Numbered from the stretch's first letter, positions 24,216-33,341 are shown. The stretch: 64,000 nucleotides of DNA from Actinobacillus indolicus (GCF_004519515.1 NZ_CP038145.1:2026001-2090000), one strand, 5' to 3'. Notes: generated from the sequence alone by a model not told the origin. Translations and numbers: made by a program.

Positions 24216-26447
24216 ATGTCAAACGCAAAAATCACTTATACACTCACCGATGAAGCACCGATGCTGGCGACTTATTCTTTTCTTCCGATTGTTCAAGCCT
24301 TTACTGCGGCGGCGGATATTGATGTTGAAACGAAAGATATTTCGCTTGCAGGCCGTATTCTTGCCAATTTATCTGCCTATTTAAAAGAGGAGCAAAAAAC
24401 GGCAGATGCTTTGGCTGAACTGGGCGAGCTCGCTAAAAAGCCTGAAGCTAACATCATCAAACTGCCAAATATCTCCGCCTCTATTCCTCAATTAAATGCT
24501 GCCATTGCTGAATTACAATCCCAAGGTTTTGCCGTACCGAATTATCCAGCTGATCCGAAAACAGAAGAAGAAAAAGCGATCAAAGCAGCCTATGCCAAAG
24601 TATTAGGCTCTGCGGTAAATCCTGTATTGCGTGAGGGGAACTCCGACCGCCGAGCACCAAAAGCGGTTAAAAATTATGCAAAGAAAAATCCGCACTCAAT
24701 GGGTGCTTGGTCAAAAGAGTCTAAAACGAAAGTCGCTCATATGGAATCAGGGGATTTTTACGGTTCAGAACAATCCGTTACCTTACCGATGGATGCAGTA
24801 AATGCACAATTTAAAATTGAATTTGTTGCAAAAGACGGTTCGGTAAAAGAGTTGAAAGGCTTGTCAGCGTTGAAAGCCGGCGAGGTGATTGATTCGTCAG
24901 TAATGAGTTTATCAGCCTTAAAAACCTTTGTTAAACAGACAAAAGCAGATGCGAAAGCTGCGGGTGTGTTATTTTCTGCACATTTAAAAGCAACGATGAT
25001 GAAGGTGTCTGATCCGATTATTTTTGGGGCTATTGTTTCGGTCTATTTTGAAGAGGTATTCGGCAAATATGCAGATCTCTTTGCGCAATTAGGCGTGAAT
25101 CCGAATAACGGCTTGGGTGAGTTGTATGCCAAGATCGCAGGTCATCCGCAAGAAGCCGAAGTAAAAGCGGCGATTGATTCTGCGATTGAAAACGGTCCTT
25201 TGATTGCGATGGTGAATTCAGATAAAGGTATTACCAATTTGCATGTTCCGTCTGATGTCATTGTTGACGCTTCAATGCCTGCGATGATCCGGACTTCAGG
25301 TCAAATGTGGAATAAAGAGGGCAAACAACAAGATACTTTTGCGCTGATTCCGGATCGTTGCTATGCCGGCGTATATACCGCCGTGATTGAAGATTGTAAA
25401 GAAAATGGCGCATTTGATCCGAAAACGATGGGATCTGTTCCGAATGTGGGACTTATGGCACAGAAAGCGGAAGAATATGGCTCGCACGATAAAACTTTCC
25501 AAGCTGAAGCTGATGGGGAAATTCGAGTGGTGGATGCTAACGGCAATGTGTATATGAAACATCAGGTGGAAGCCGGTGATATTTTCCGTATGTGCCAAAC
25601 CAAAGATGCGCCGATTAAAGATTGGGTCAAACTTGCCGTCACTCGTGCTCGTTTATCAGAAACACCAGTGGTTTTCTGGCTTGATGAAAACCGTGCTCAC
25701 GATCGTGAAATCATCAAAAAAGTAAAAGCCTATTTACCTGAGTTTAATCCTGAGGGGTTAGACATCAGCATTCTTTCACCGGTTGAAGCGTGTAAATTCT
25801 CGATTCAACGCATTCGTGAGGGGAAAGACACCATTTCTGCCACAGGTAATGTATTGCGCGACTATTTAACCGACTTATTTCCGATTTTAGAATTAGGCAC
25901 ATCAGCAAAAATGCTTTCGATTGTGCCATTGATGAATGGTGGCGGTTTGTTTGAAACCGGTGCGGGCGGTTCAGCACCAAAACATATCGAACAATTTATT
26001 GAAGAAGGTTATTTACGTTGGGACTCTTTAGGTGAATTCTTAGCATTACAAGCCTCTCTTGAGCATATCGCCCAAACTCAAAATAACGCTAAAGCACAAG
26101 TATTGGCGGATGCGTTGGATGAAGCAAATGCAAAGTTCCTTGATAACGATAAATCACCGGGGCGTAAATTAGGTACGATTGATAACCGTGGTTCTCACTT
26201 CTACCTTGCTATGTACTGGGCGGAAGCCTTAGCCAATCAAAGCAAAGATGCGGAACTTGCAGCAAAATTCCAACCGATTGTAACTGCAATGCAAGCCTCA
26301 GAAGCGCAAATCAATGCGGAATTGATTGGCGCACAAGGTAAAGCACAGGCAATTAAAGGTTACTATCAACCTGATTTTAGTGCGACATCACAAGCAATGA
26401 GACCATCTCAAACATTAAATGAGATTATTCGTCATATACATCCGTAA
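24216..26447 (+). CDS. icd: NADP-dependent isocitrate dehydrogenase, monomeric type
   Basis: This enzyme oxidatively decarboxylates isocitrate to 2-oxoglutarate in the TCA cycle, making NADPH. At 743 residues it is the monomeric (type II) form found in Vibrio, Azotobacter and Corynebacterium, not the dimeric 416-residue E. coli form. Matching blocks are YTLTDEAPMLATYSFLPI at the N-terminus, EGNSDRRAP, KKNPHSMGAWS, GGLFETGAGGSAPKH and LDNDKSPGRKLG. A GAGGGC ribosome-binding site precedes the ATG. It stands alone, with 81 nt before yccA. Haemophilus influenzae is known to lack isocitrate dehydrogenase, so the fuller TCA cycle implied here separates this organism from it. Confidence 0.96.
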   Translation: MSNAKITYTLTDEAPMLATYSFLPIVQAFTAAADIDVETKDISLAGRILANLSAYLKEEQKTADALAELGELAKKPEANIIKLPNISASIPQLNAAIAELQSQGFAVPNYPADPKTEEEKAIKAAYAKVLGSAVNPVLREGNSDRRAPKAVKNYAKKNPHSMGAWSKESKTKVAHMESGDFYGSEQSVTLPMDAVNAQFKIEFVAKDGSVKELKGLSALKAGEVIDSSVMSLSALKTFVKQTKADAKAAGVLFSAHLKATMMKVSDPIIFGAIVSVYFEEVFGKYADLFAQLGVNPNNGLGELYAKIAGHPQEAEVKAAIDSAIENGPLIAMVNSDKGITNLHVPSDVIVDASMPAMIRTSGQMWNKEGKQQDTFALIPDRCYAGVYTAVIEDCKENGAFDPKTMGSVPNVGLMAQKAEEYGSHDKTFQAEADGEIRVVDANGNVYMKHQVEAGDIFRMCQTKDAPIKDWVKLAVTRARLSETPVVFWLDENRAHDREIIKKVKAYLPEFNPEGLDISILSPVEACKFSIQRIREGKDTISATGNVLRDYLTDLFPILELGTSAKMLSIVPLMNGGGLFETGAGGSAPKHIEQFIEEGYLRWDSLGEFLALQASLEHIAQTQNNAKAQVLADALDEANAKFLDNDKSPGRKLGTIDNRGSHFYLAMYWAEALANQSKDAELAAKFQPIVTAMQASEAQINAELIGAQGKAQAIKGYYQPDFSATSQAMRPSQTLNEIIRHIHP

Positions 26448-26528
26448 ATTCATTGACTTTTTTATCATTTATCGCTAATTTGTGGATGTTTTTAGTACAA
26501 AAACAATGCGTTATTTATAGGAGATTTT

Positions 26529-27191
26529 ATGCAAGATCGTTTAGTCACTTCCGCAAGAGGTGAATCCCTTCTTAGCACACATAAAGTATTACGTAATACT
26601 TACTTTTTACTTGCGTTAACGCTCGCATTTTCTGCGGTTGTTGCGTCTGTCACAATGGCTCTGAACTTACCTCGCTTGCCTTGGTGGGGAATGTTAGTCG
26701 GTTTTTATGGCTTACTTTTCTTAACCAATGCAACGGCAAACAGCGCAGCAGGGTTAGCAAGTGTTTTTGCGTTAACAGGCTTCTTAGGTTATAGCTTAGG
26801 TCCAATTTTGAATGCCTATATCAGCAACGGCTTAGGCGATGTGGTTGCATTGGCTTTAGGGGCGACTGCGTTAGTGTTCTTTAGCTGTTCTGCTTATGTA
26901 TTAACTACTAAACGTGATATGTCTTTCTTATCGGGCATGATGATTGCATTGTTTGTGGTGTTATTAGTTGGCATTGTAGCGAATATCTTCTTAGCTATGC
27001 CTGCGTTAAGTTTAGCGATCAGTGCATTATTTGTGGTGTTCTCAACGGCTGCAATTTTATATTCGACTAGCAACATTATCCATGGCGGTGAAACCAACTA
27101 TATCCGTGCAACCGTTGATTTATATGTGTCTATCTACAACCTATTTGTAAGCTTATTACAACTTTTAGGTGTGTTTGGTAGCGACGATTAA
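26529..27191 (+). CDS. yccA: Bax inhibitor-1 family membrane protein YccA
   Basis: A 220-residue inner-membrane protein with seven hydrophobic segments and the family features NTYFLLALTLAFSAVVAS near the start and a C-terminal YVSIYNLFVSLLQLLG. In E. coli, YccA is a substrate and modulator of the FtsH protease. The ATG is preceded by TAGGAG. It ends with a clear terminator and is followed by tusE; the yccA-tusE neighbourhood is also found in enterobacteria. Confidence 0.92.
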   Translation: MQDRLVTSARGESLLSTHKVLRNTYFLLALTLAFSAVVASVTMALNLPRLPWWGMLVGFYGLLFLTNATANSAAGLASVFALTGFLGYSLGPILNAYISNGLGDVVALALGATALVFFSCSAYVLTTKRDMSFLSGMMIALFVVLLVGIVANIFLAMPALSLAISALFVVFSTAAILYSTSNIIHGGETNYIRATVDLYVSIYNLFVSLLQLLGVFGSDD

Positions 27192-27208
27192 TTTTTTAAT
27201 TGACCTTT

Positions 27209-27238
27209 AAATGCCACATGATTGTGGCATTTTCTATT
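27209..27238 (+). terminator. Rho-independent terminator of yccA
   Basis: The 10-bp stem AAATGCCACA / TGTGGCATTT with a TGAT loop is followed by TCTATTTA. It ends about 10 nt before the tusE start codon. Confidence 0.85.
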
Positions 27239-27244
27239 TATAGT

Positions 27245-27583
27245 ATGACCTATTTTATCGAACTCAATCATCAACAATACCCCACAGACGAACACGGCTA
27301 TTTAAAAAATTTAGACGACTGGTCGCCTGAACTTGCCGTGATTATTGCTCAAAAAGATAATCTTGAACTTAGCGAAGCCCATTGGGAGATCGTCTATTTT
27401 GTGCGAGAATTTTATCAAGAATATAAAACATCCCCAGCAATTCGAATGCTGGTAAAAGCCTTGTCACAGAAATTTGGCGAAGAAAAAGGCAGCAGCCGTT
27501 ATCTACAACGTTTATTCCCCGAAGGCCCTGCAAAACAGGCAACCAAAATTGCAGGCTTGCCAAAACCTGCGAAATGTTTATAG
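27245..27583 (+). CDS. tusE: Sulfur relay protein TusE (DsrC family)
   Basis: TusE takes sulfur from the TusBCD complex and passes it to MnmA for 2-thiouridine at the tRNA wobble position. The start at 27245 gives 112 residues, the family length; the frame extends 15 codons upstream, but that part lies in the yccA terminator. The family signature is the C-terminal KIAGLPKPAKCL with the penultimate cysteine that carries the persulfide, and WEIVYFVREFYQEYKTSPAIR in the middle. It is followed after 8 nt by the glycosyltransferase gene. Confidence 0.93.
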   Translation: MTYFIELNHQQYPTDEHGYLKNLDDWSPELAVIIAQKDNLELSEAHWEIVYFVREFYQEYKTSPAIRMLVKALSQKFGEEKGSSRYLQRLFPEGPAKQATKIAGLPKPAKCL

Positions 27584-27591
27584 GAATGAAG

Positions 27592-28614
27592 ATGAACAGC
27601 CCACAATCAATTTGTATTTTACGCCTTTCTGCGATTGGTGATGTTTGCCATACCCTTGCTGTCGTGCAAGCCATTCAACGCCAATATCCGCAAGCTGAAA
27701 TCACTTGGATTATTGGTAAAACGGAGTCGATGTTGATGCAAGGTATCCCGAATGTAACCCTTGTGCCTTATGATAAGAAAACGGGGTGGAAAGGGATTTT
27801 GGCGTTATGGAAACAGCTTCGTGACAAGCGGTTCGATTATCTGTTAAATATGCAAACGGCATTGCGTGCGTCTATTTTATCGTTAGGTATTCGAGCAAAA
27901 CAGAAAGTGGGATTTAATCGAGATCGGGCAAGAGAAGGACAGTGGTTATTTACAAATAAAAAGGTGGAACAGACCGCTTCCCCCCACGTTTTAGACGGTC
28001 AGATGATGTTTGCTAAAGCGATAGGTGTGCAAGATCTCCGCCCAACTTGGAACTTGCCTGTGAGTGAAGCAGATTTAGCCTATACGTCACAATTTATTGA
28101 TAAACAAAGAAAAAATTTAGTCATTGCCCCCTGTTCTAGCAAAAAAGAGAAAGATTGGTCGCCTGAAAATTATGGGCAAATTGCACAGTTTGCATTAGCA
28201 CAAAACATCAATGTGATTATTGCAGGCTCTCCATCGGCTTATGAGATGGATGTGGCTGCAAAAATTCAACAACTTGTACCGAACAGTCTTAATCTTGCAG
28301 GCAAAACCAATTTAAAACAACTTGCTGCATTAATTCGCCAAGCGGATTTGGTGCTATCGTCGGATTCAGGTCCAGCCCATATTGCAACAACTCAAAATAC
28401 GACGGTGATTGGTCTATACGCCATTCATAACCCACGCCGTACAGGTCCTTATTTAGATTTAGATAAAGTGGTGTCTGTTTATGATCAGGCGGTATTAGAA
28501 AGTCGTGGAAAACCTTGGGAACAGTTGCCTTGGGCGACAAGTGCGAAAGGTGATGGGCTGATGGATCGAATTTCAGTAGAGCAGGTGAAACAGAAAATTC
28601 AAGATTATTTATAA
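27592..28614 (+). CDS. opsX: Lipopolysaccharide heptosyltransferase, OpsX-like (GT9)
   Basis: A 340-residue GT9-family glycosyltransferase. SICILRLSAIGDVCHTLAVVQ at the N-terminus and LVLSSDSGPAHIATT near residue 260 are the family's two signature regions. The phrase YDKKTGWKGILALWKQL is, as I recall, shared with Haemophilus OpsX, which adds the first heptose to Kdo in the LOS inner core. ATG at 27592 is favoured because AGGAA is correctly spaced before it; an ATG six bases earlier overlaps that site. It starts 8 nt after tusE, so the two are probably co-transcribed, with no functional link apparent. Confidence 0.82.
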   Translation: MNSPQSICILRLSAIGDVCHTLAVVQAIQRQYPQAEITWIIGKTESMLMQGIPNVTLVPYDKKTGWKGILALWKQLRDKRFDYLLNMQTALRASILSLGIRAKQKVGFNRDRAREGQWLFTNKKVEQTASPHVLDGQMMFAKAIGVQDLRPTWNLPVSEADLAYTSQFIDKQRKNLVIAPCSSKKEKDWSPENYGQIAQFALAQNINVIIAGSPSAYEMDVAAKIQQLVPNSLNLAGKTNLKQLAALIRQADLVLSSDSGPAHIATTQNTTVIGLYAIHNPRRTGPYLDLDKVVSVYDQAVLESRGKPWEQLPWATSAKGDGLMDRISVEQVKQKIQDYL

Positions 28615-28653
28615 AATCATTGAAACTTTGCCAATTACGTTGTAAATTAGTTT

Positions 28654-28671
28654 TGTATTGATTTTTTTACA
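28654..28671 (+). promoter_or_regulatory. TyrR-type box upstream of aroF
   Basis: The 18-bp site TGTATTGATTTTTTTACA fits the TyrR box TGTAAA-N6-TTTACA at 10 of 12 defined positions, including the invariant G-N14-C pair. It lies 16 nt before the aroF ATG, where bound TyrR would block transcription or initiation. aroF-tyrA is the classical tyrosine-repressed TyrR target in E. coli. Confidence 0.6.
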
Positions 28672-28687
28672 ATTATAGGAAATAAAA

Positions 28688-29749
28688 ATGAACACTGTAT
28701 TTAATCAGGATAGTTTACACAATGTAAACATTTGTGATGAAAAAGTTTTGCTGACCCCAAAAGGATTAAAACAAGAGTTTCCGTTGTCGGAGCATCTGTG
28801 TAAACAGATTGAAGAATCAAGAAAAGTTATCTCAGATATTATTCATAAACGTGATAAACGCCAGCTTATTGTTATCGGTCCTTGTTCCATTCACGATCCT
28901 GTATCTGCATTAGAGTATGCCAAAAAATTAAAAGTATTAGCAGATAAAGTGTCAGATAAACTTTACATTGTGATGCGAGTGTACTTTGAAAAACCACGTA
29001 CTACGGTGGGGTGGAAAGGCTTAATTAATGACCCAAATTTAAACGGCACCTTCGATGTTGAAAAAGGGTTACGTATTGCGCGTAAATTATTGTTGGATTT
29101 AGCTGAACTTGGCTTGCCGCTTGCAACGGAAGCCTTAGATCCGATTAGCCCACAATATCTTGCTGATCTGTTTAGTTGGTCAGCGATTGGGGCAAGAACG
29201 ACAGAATCTCAAACCCATAGAGAAATGGCATCAGGCTTATCAATGGCGGTGGGATTTAAAAACGGCACGGACGGAAATTTGGGCGTGGCGATTAATGCAA
29301 TGCAGGCTTCTGCAATGGGGCATAGCTTTATTGGGATTAACCAACAGGGGCAAGTGACAGTATTGCAAACCAAAGGCAATCCTGACGGTCACGTTATTTT
29401 ACGTGGTGGAAAATCCCCGAATTTTGAAGCACAATATGTGCAAGAGTGTGAACAAGCATTACGCAAAGCAGGCTTGCCTGAAGCGATTATGATCGACTGT
29501 AGCCACGGCAACTCTAATAAAGATTACCGCCGTCAGCCGTTGGTGGCGGAAAATGTGCTACAACAGCTTGTCGCAGGCAATCAATCTATTATCGGCTTAA
29601 TGATTGAAAGCCATTTGTTTGCAGGCAATCAATCATCTGAACAACCTTTTGAACAGATGCAATATGGCGTATCTATTACAGATGCTTGTATTGATTGGCA
29701 GACAACGGAAACCTTACTAACCGATTTTGCAGAAACCCTAAGAAAGTAG
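28688..29749 (+). CDS. aroF: DAHP synthase, tyrosine-sensitive type
   Basis: This enzyme joins phosphoenolpyruvate and erythrose-4-phosphate, the first step of aromatic amino-acid synthesis. The 353-residue class I protein has the expected blocks LIVIGPCSIHDP, MRVYFEKPRTTVGWKGLINDP, GARTTESQTHREMASGLSM and MIDCSHGNSNKDYRRQP. The isozyme call rests on the AroF-like N-terminus (LHNVNICDEKVLLTP) and on tyrA following with a 1-nt gap, as in the E. coli aroF-tyrA operon. A perfect 7-3-7 palindrome, GTTTACACAATGTAAAC, lies in its first codons (28713-28729). A second DAHP synthase (AroG type) is at 49.2 kb. Confidence 0.95.
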   Translation: MNTVFNQDSLHNVNICDEKVLLTPKGLKQEFPLSEHLCKQIEESRKVISDIIHKRDKRQLIVIGPCSIHDPVSALEYAKKLKVLADKVSDKLYIVMRVYFEKPRTTVGWKGLINDPNLNGTFDVEKGLRIARKLLLDLAELGLPLATEALDPISPQYLADLFSWSAIGARTTESQTHREMASGLSMAVGFKNGTDGNLGVAINAMQASAMGHSFIGINQQGQVTVLQTKGNPDGHVILRGGKSPNFEAQYVQECEQALRKAGLPEAIMIDCSHGNSNKDYRRQPLVAENVLQQLVAGNQSIIGLMIESHLFAGNQSSEQPFEQMQYGVSITDACIDWQTTETLLTDFAETLRK

Positions 29750-29750
29750 T

Positions 29751-30869
29751 ATGAACCCATTAAATCCTATCCGTGAACAGATCGATCAAGTCGATCAACA
29801 GTTAATTGAATTATTGTCAAAACGTCTTTCACTGGTGGCAGAAGTTGGCAAAATTAAGCACCAGCACGGTTTGCCGATTTATGCCCCTGAACGTGAAGCT
29901 TCAATGATCGCCGCTCGCCGTCAAGAAGCGGAAAGTCAGGGCGTTCCTGCTGATTTGATTGAAGATGTGTTGCGTCGTCTAATGCGAGAATCTTATGCCA
30001 ACGAAAATAAACACGGCTTTAAAGCGACAAATGAGCAAGTGCGAAAAATCGTGGTTGTTGGCGGTCGAGGCAAGCTAGGCGGACTGTTTGCTCGTTATTT
30101 TGAATTATCGGGCTATTCGGTGGAACGCCTTGATCGAGATGACTGGGAGCAGGCAGAACAGATTATGCACGGAGCGGATTTAGTGGTGGTTTGTGTGCCG
30201 ATTGCCAACACCTTAGATACCCTTGAGCGTTTACAGCCGTATTTGAACGAACAGATGATCTTAGCTGATCTCACCTCAGTCAAAGCACAGCCGTTAGCGA
30301 AGATGTTAGAAGTACATTCTGGAGCCGTTGTCGGACTTCACCCAATGTTTGGACCTGATATTGCAAGTTTTGCTAAACAAGTGATCGCTTGTTGTCACGG
30401 GCGTTTTGCCGAACGTTATCAATGGTTGCTTGACCAGATGCGGATTTGGGGGGCGAAGATTGAAGAGATCGATGCCACAGAACACGATCACGCAATGACC
30501 TACATTCAAGCACTACGCCACTTTTCCACCTTTGCTTATGGGTTACATTTATCGCAACAAGCGGTCAAATTACCGCAATTACTTGCACTTTCTTCGCCAA
30601 TTTACCGTTTAGAGCTGGCGATGATCGGTCGTCTATTTGCTCAAGATGCGAAGCTATATGCAGAAATTATTGCCGATAAGCCTGAAAATTTAGATGTCAT
30701 TGCTTCACTACAACAGAGCTTTGAAAAGAGTTTAGCATTCTTTCAGCAAAATGATAAACAAGGCTTTATTGATGCCTTTGAAAAAGTGCATTGTTGGTTT
30801 GGCGATTATTCTGAACAATTCCTTAAAGAGAGCCGTAATTTATTGCAACAGGCGAATGATTTAAGATAG
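29751..30869 (+). CDS. tyrA: Bifunctional chorismate mutase / prephenate dehydrogenase
   Basis: TyrA converts chorismate to prephenate and then to 4-hydroxyphenylpyruvate for tyrosine. In 372 residues the N-terminal AroQ-type mutase (about 1-90; IREQIDQVDQQLIELLSKRLSLV) is fused to the NAD-binding dehydrogenase starting at VVGGRGKLGGLFARYF near residue 102, with VVGLHPMFGPD and HDHAMTYIQALRH as active-site blocks. Length equals E. coli TyrA (373). The ATG follows the aroF stop by 1 nt, so translation is coupled. An embedded Apl-type USS lies at 30557-30565. Confidence 0.97.
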   Translation: MNPLNPIREQIDQVDQQLIELLSKRLSLVAEVGKIKHQHGLPIYAPEREASMIAARRQEAESQGVPADLIEDVLRRLMRESYANENKHGFKATNEQVRKIVVVGGRGKLGGLFARYFELSGYSVERLDRDDWEQAEQIMHGADLVVVCVPIANTLDTLERLQPYLNEQMILADLTSVKAQPLAKMLEVHSGAVVGLHPMFGPDIASFAKQVIACCHGRFAERYQWLLDQMRIWGAKIEEIDATEHDHAMTYIQALRHFSTFAYGLHLSQQAVKLPQLLALSSPIYRLELAMIGRLFAQDAKLYAEIIADKPENLDVIASLQQSFEKSLAFFQQNDKQGFIDAFEKVHCWFGDYSEQFLKESRNLLQQANDLR

Positions 30870-30924
30870 TTCCTATTAGCTACGTGGATAATATTGTTAT
30901 TTATAGGTGTAATAGACAAAATAA

Positions 30925-30960
30925 AAGGACTCAACTATGTGGAAACAAAGTTGAGTCCTT
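30925..30960. terminator. Terminator between tyrA and convergent leuD
   Basis: An 11-bp perfect stem AAGGACTCAAC / GTTGAGTCCTT has a 14-nt loop. The minus strand has a T-rich tail, so it mainly serves leuCD; the plus strand lacks a T run but the hairpin may also shorten the aroF-tyrA transcript. Confidence 0.8.
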
Positions 30961-30979
30961 GATGTAAATGATAAATTCT

Positions 30980-31585
30980 TTAGCGTAAAAATGCTGGAAT
31001 TTTACTTTCGTATTCGGCGATTTTCGCTTCGTGTTGCAAAGTTAAACCGATATTGTCTAAACCGTTTAACAAACAGTGACGACGGAAACTGTCAATTTCA
31101 AAAGAGTAGGTTTTGCCGTTTGCCGAAACCGTTTGAGCTTCTAAATCGACGGTAATGGTCGCACCTTCATTCGCTTCAACATATTTGAAAAGCTCATCGA
31201 CTTCTTCTTCGCTTAAACGCACAGGCAACATTTGGTTATTTAAACTGTTACCATAGAAAATATCGGCAAAACTTGGGGCGATAATAGCTCGAATGCCGTA
31301 ATCATCTAACGCCCAAGGTGCGTGTTCACGAGAAGAACCACAACCAAAGTTTTCACGAGCCAATAGAATACTCGCCCCTTGATAACGTGGGAAATTCAAT
31401 ACGAAATCAGGATTTGGCTGTTTACCTTCATCATCTAAGAAACGCCACTCGTGGAATAAGTGGGCGCCAAAGCCAACACGCGTTACTTTTTGTAAGAACT
31501 GTTTTGGAATAATTGCATCGGTATCGACGTGCGAAGCATCAAGCGGAACAGCTAAACCGGTGTGTTGTTTAAATTCTTTTGCCAT
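30980..31585 (-). CDS. leuD: 3-isopropylmalate dehydratase, small subunit
   Basis: LeuD is the swivelling small subunit that with LeuC isomerises 2-isopropylmalate to 3-isopropylmalate in leucine synthesis. The 201-residue protein has the family motifs DTDAIIPKQFL, ILLARENFGCGSSREHAPWAL and IIAPSFADIFYGN. It starts 11 nt after the leuC stop, so the two form an operon. leuA and leuB are not in the window. Confidence 0.97.
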   Translation of the reverse strand: MAKEFKQHTGLAVPLDASHVDTDAIIPKQFLQKVTRVGFGAHLFHEWRFLDDEGKQPNPDFVLNFPRYQGASILLARENFGCGSSREHAPWALDDYGIRAIIAPSFADIFYGNSLNNQMLPVRLSEEEVDELFKYVEANEGATITVDLEAQTVSANGKTYSFEIDSFRRHCLLNGLDNIGLTLQHEAKIAEYESKIPAFLR

Positions 31586-31596
31586 TTTCTTATTCC

Positions 31597-33003
31597 TTAG
31601 TGTAATTCTACGTTACGAATATCGACGAATTTACCGTGAACGGCTGCAGCTGCTGCCATTGCAGGGCTAACCAAGTGAGTACGTCCGCCACGACCTTGAC
31701 GACCTTCAAAGTTACGGTTACTGGTTGAAGCACAGCGTTCGCCCGGCTCTAAACGGTCATTGTTCATTGCCAAACACATTGAGCAACCAGGTTGTCGCCA
31801 CTCAAAGCCCGCTTCAATAAAGATTTTATCTAAACCTTCTTTTTCCGCTTGTTCACGCACTAAGCCTGAACCTGGTACCACTAAGGCTTGAACACCGTCA
31901 GCGACTTTGCGTCCTTTTGCCACAGCGGCTGCTGCACGCAAATCTTCGATTCGAGAGTTAGTGCAAGAGCCGATAAACACTTTATCGATAGCCACATCAG
32001 TCAATTTAATACTGTGCGGTAAGCCCATATAAGCTAAGGCTTTTTCCGCCGATTGACGCTCAATCGGATCTGCCATATCGGCAGGGTTCGGGATCGTTTC
32101 ATTGATACCGATAACGTGTCCTGGGTTTGTTCCCCAAGTAACTTGTGGCTCAATCTCGCTGGCTTCTAAAGTGACCACCGTATCAAATTCTGCCCCTTCG
32201 TCTGTATGCAAGGTTTTCCAATAGGCAACGGCGTCGTCCCAATCTTTGCCTTTTGGTGCGGACGGACGACCTTTTAAATAAGCAAAAGTCGTTTCATCTG
32301 GTGCAATTAAACCTGATTTTGCACCAAGCTCAATCGCCATATTACACACGGTCATACGACCTTCCATAGATAAATCACGGATCGCTTCACCACAGAACTC
32401 AACAACGTGTCCTGTACCGCCAGCCATCGTGGTTTTACCGATAATTGCAAGTACAATATCTTTTGCTGTAATACCTTCACGCACTTTACCACGTACTTCG
32501 ATTTTCATTTTTTTCGCACGGGCTTGTTTTACTGTTTGGGTTGCAAGCACGTGTTCAACTTCTGATGTACCGATACCAAAGGCTAAAGCACCAAATGCAC
32601 CGTGTGTTGCCGTATGAGAGTCGCCACATACAATCGTCATACCAGGAAGGGTTAAACCTTGCTCCGGCCCCATAACGTGAACGATCCCTTGATTAATATG
32701 GTTAATGTCATAAAGGGTTACGCCAAACTGTTCGGTATTTTTTGCCAGCTCAACCATCTGAATCCGCCCCATTTCGCCTGAACCGCCTAAATCACGGCTA
32801 TCGGTAGGTACGTTATGATCCATGGTTGCCACTGTTTTGGTCGGCTGACGCACTTCACGCCCCATCGCACGCAAACCGTCAAAGGCTTGCGGTGAAGTCA
32901 CTTCGTGGACTAAATGGCGGTTGATATAAATTAGAGGAGTTTCACCTTCAGCTTCGTGAACAACGTGGGCATCAAATAATTTTTCGTATAAGGTTTTTTT
33001 CAT
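31597..33003 (-). CDS. leuC: 3-isopropylmalate dehydratase, large subunit
   Basis: LeuC is the [4Fe-4S] large subunit, aconitase-like. ATG at 33003 (MKKTLYEKLFDAHVV) gives 468 residues, the normal length; the open frame runs ten codons further into a region without a ribosome-binding site. Cluster-ligand cysteines are visible in FIGSCTNSRIEDL and in GCSMCLAMN. Other family blocks are DHNVPT and CGDSHTATHGAFG. It is co-directional with bcr, but a terminator and a 339-bp gap with an inverted USS pair separate them. Confidence 0.97.
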   Translation of the reverse strand: MKKTLYEKLFDAHVVHEAEGETPLIYINRHLVHEVTSPQAFDGLRAMGREVRQPTKTVATMDHNVPTDSRDLGGSGEMGRIQMVELAKNTEQFGVTLYDINHINQGIVHVMGPEQGLTLPGMTIVCGDSHTATHGAFGALAFGIGTSEVEHVLATQTVKQARAKKMKIEVRGKVREGITAKDIVLAIIGKTTMAGGTGHVVEFCGEAIRDLSMEGRMTVCNMAIELGAKSGLIAPDETTFAYLKGRPSAPKGKDWDDAVAYWKTLHTDEGAEFDTVVTLEASEIEPQVTWGTNPGHVIGINETIPNPADMADPIERQSAEKALAYMGLPHSIKLTDVAIDKVFIGSCTNSRIEDLRAAAAVAKGRKVADGVQALVVPGSGLVREQAEKEGLDKIFIEAGFEWRQPGCSMCLAMNNDRLEPGERCASTSNRNFEGRQGRGGRTHLVSPAMAAAAAVHGKFVDIRNVELH

Positions 33004-33029
33004 AAGTCCAACTCTCAATTCAAGGTGAT

Positions 33030-33075
33030 ACAAGCGGTAGGATTTACAAAATTTTTTGCAAATGCGACCGCTTGT
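33030..33075. repeat. Inverted Apl-type USS pair in the leuC leader
   Basis: ACAAGCGGT (33030-33038) and its reverse complement ACCGCTTGT (33067-33075) face each other with A/T-rich tails between. The pair sits 27-72 nt upstream of the leuC ATG. It would form a hairpin in any leuC transcript started further upstream. The remaining stretch up to 33310 is A/T-rich and holds no gene that I can see. Confidence 0.8.
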
Positions 33076-33310
33076 AAATAAGTAAAAGGGAATATAACTT
33101 CACTCCCTATAAAAGTAAAATGCTATTTCTTCGTAAAACACCTATTTTTATGCTGTAAGATAAGCTTAAAATTACTATTTATTGCAATGGTATAGCATAT
33201 TATGCTTTATTATTGGTTTTTTATGGGGTTTAGCTTTATTGGTTTTCATTTATAAGGATTTTTATCATTAAAACCAAAAGAATAAATTTTATGTATTAAT
33301 AGATAAAAAA

Positions 33311-33334
33311 TATTAAAAAAGGGGCCTTAGCCCC
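33311..33334 (-). terminator. Rho-independent terminator of bcr
   Basis: Read on the minus strand, the stem GGGGC / GCCCC with a TAAG loop is followed by TTTTTTAATA, starting 8 nt after the bcr stop codon. Confidence 0.8.
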
Positions 33335-33341
33335 ATTGAAA

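Noticed and set aside
28641..28658. Second, overlapping TyrR box before aroF
   Set aside because: TGTAAA half is good, but the other half matches only two positions and lacks the required C.
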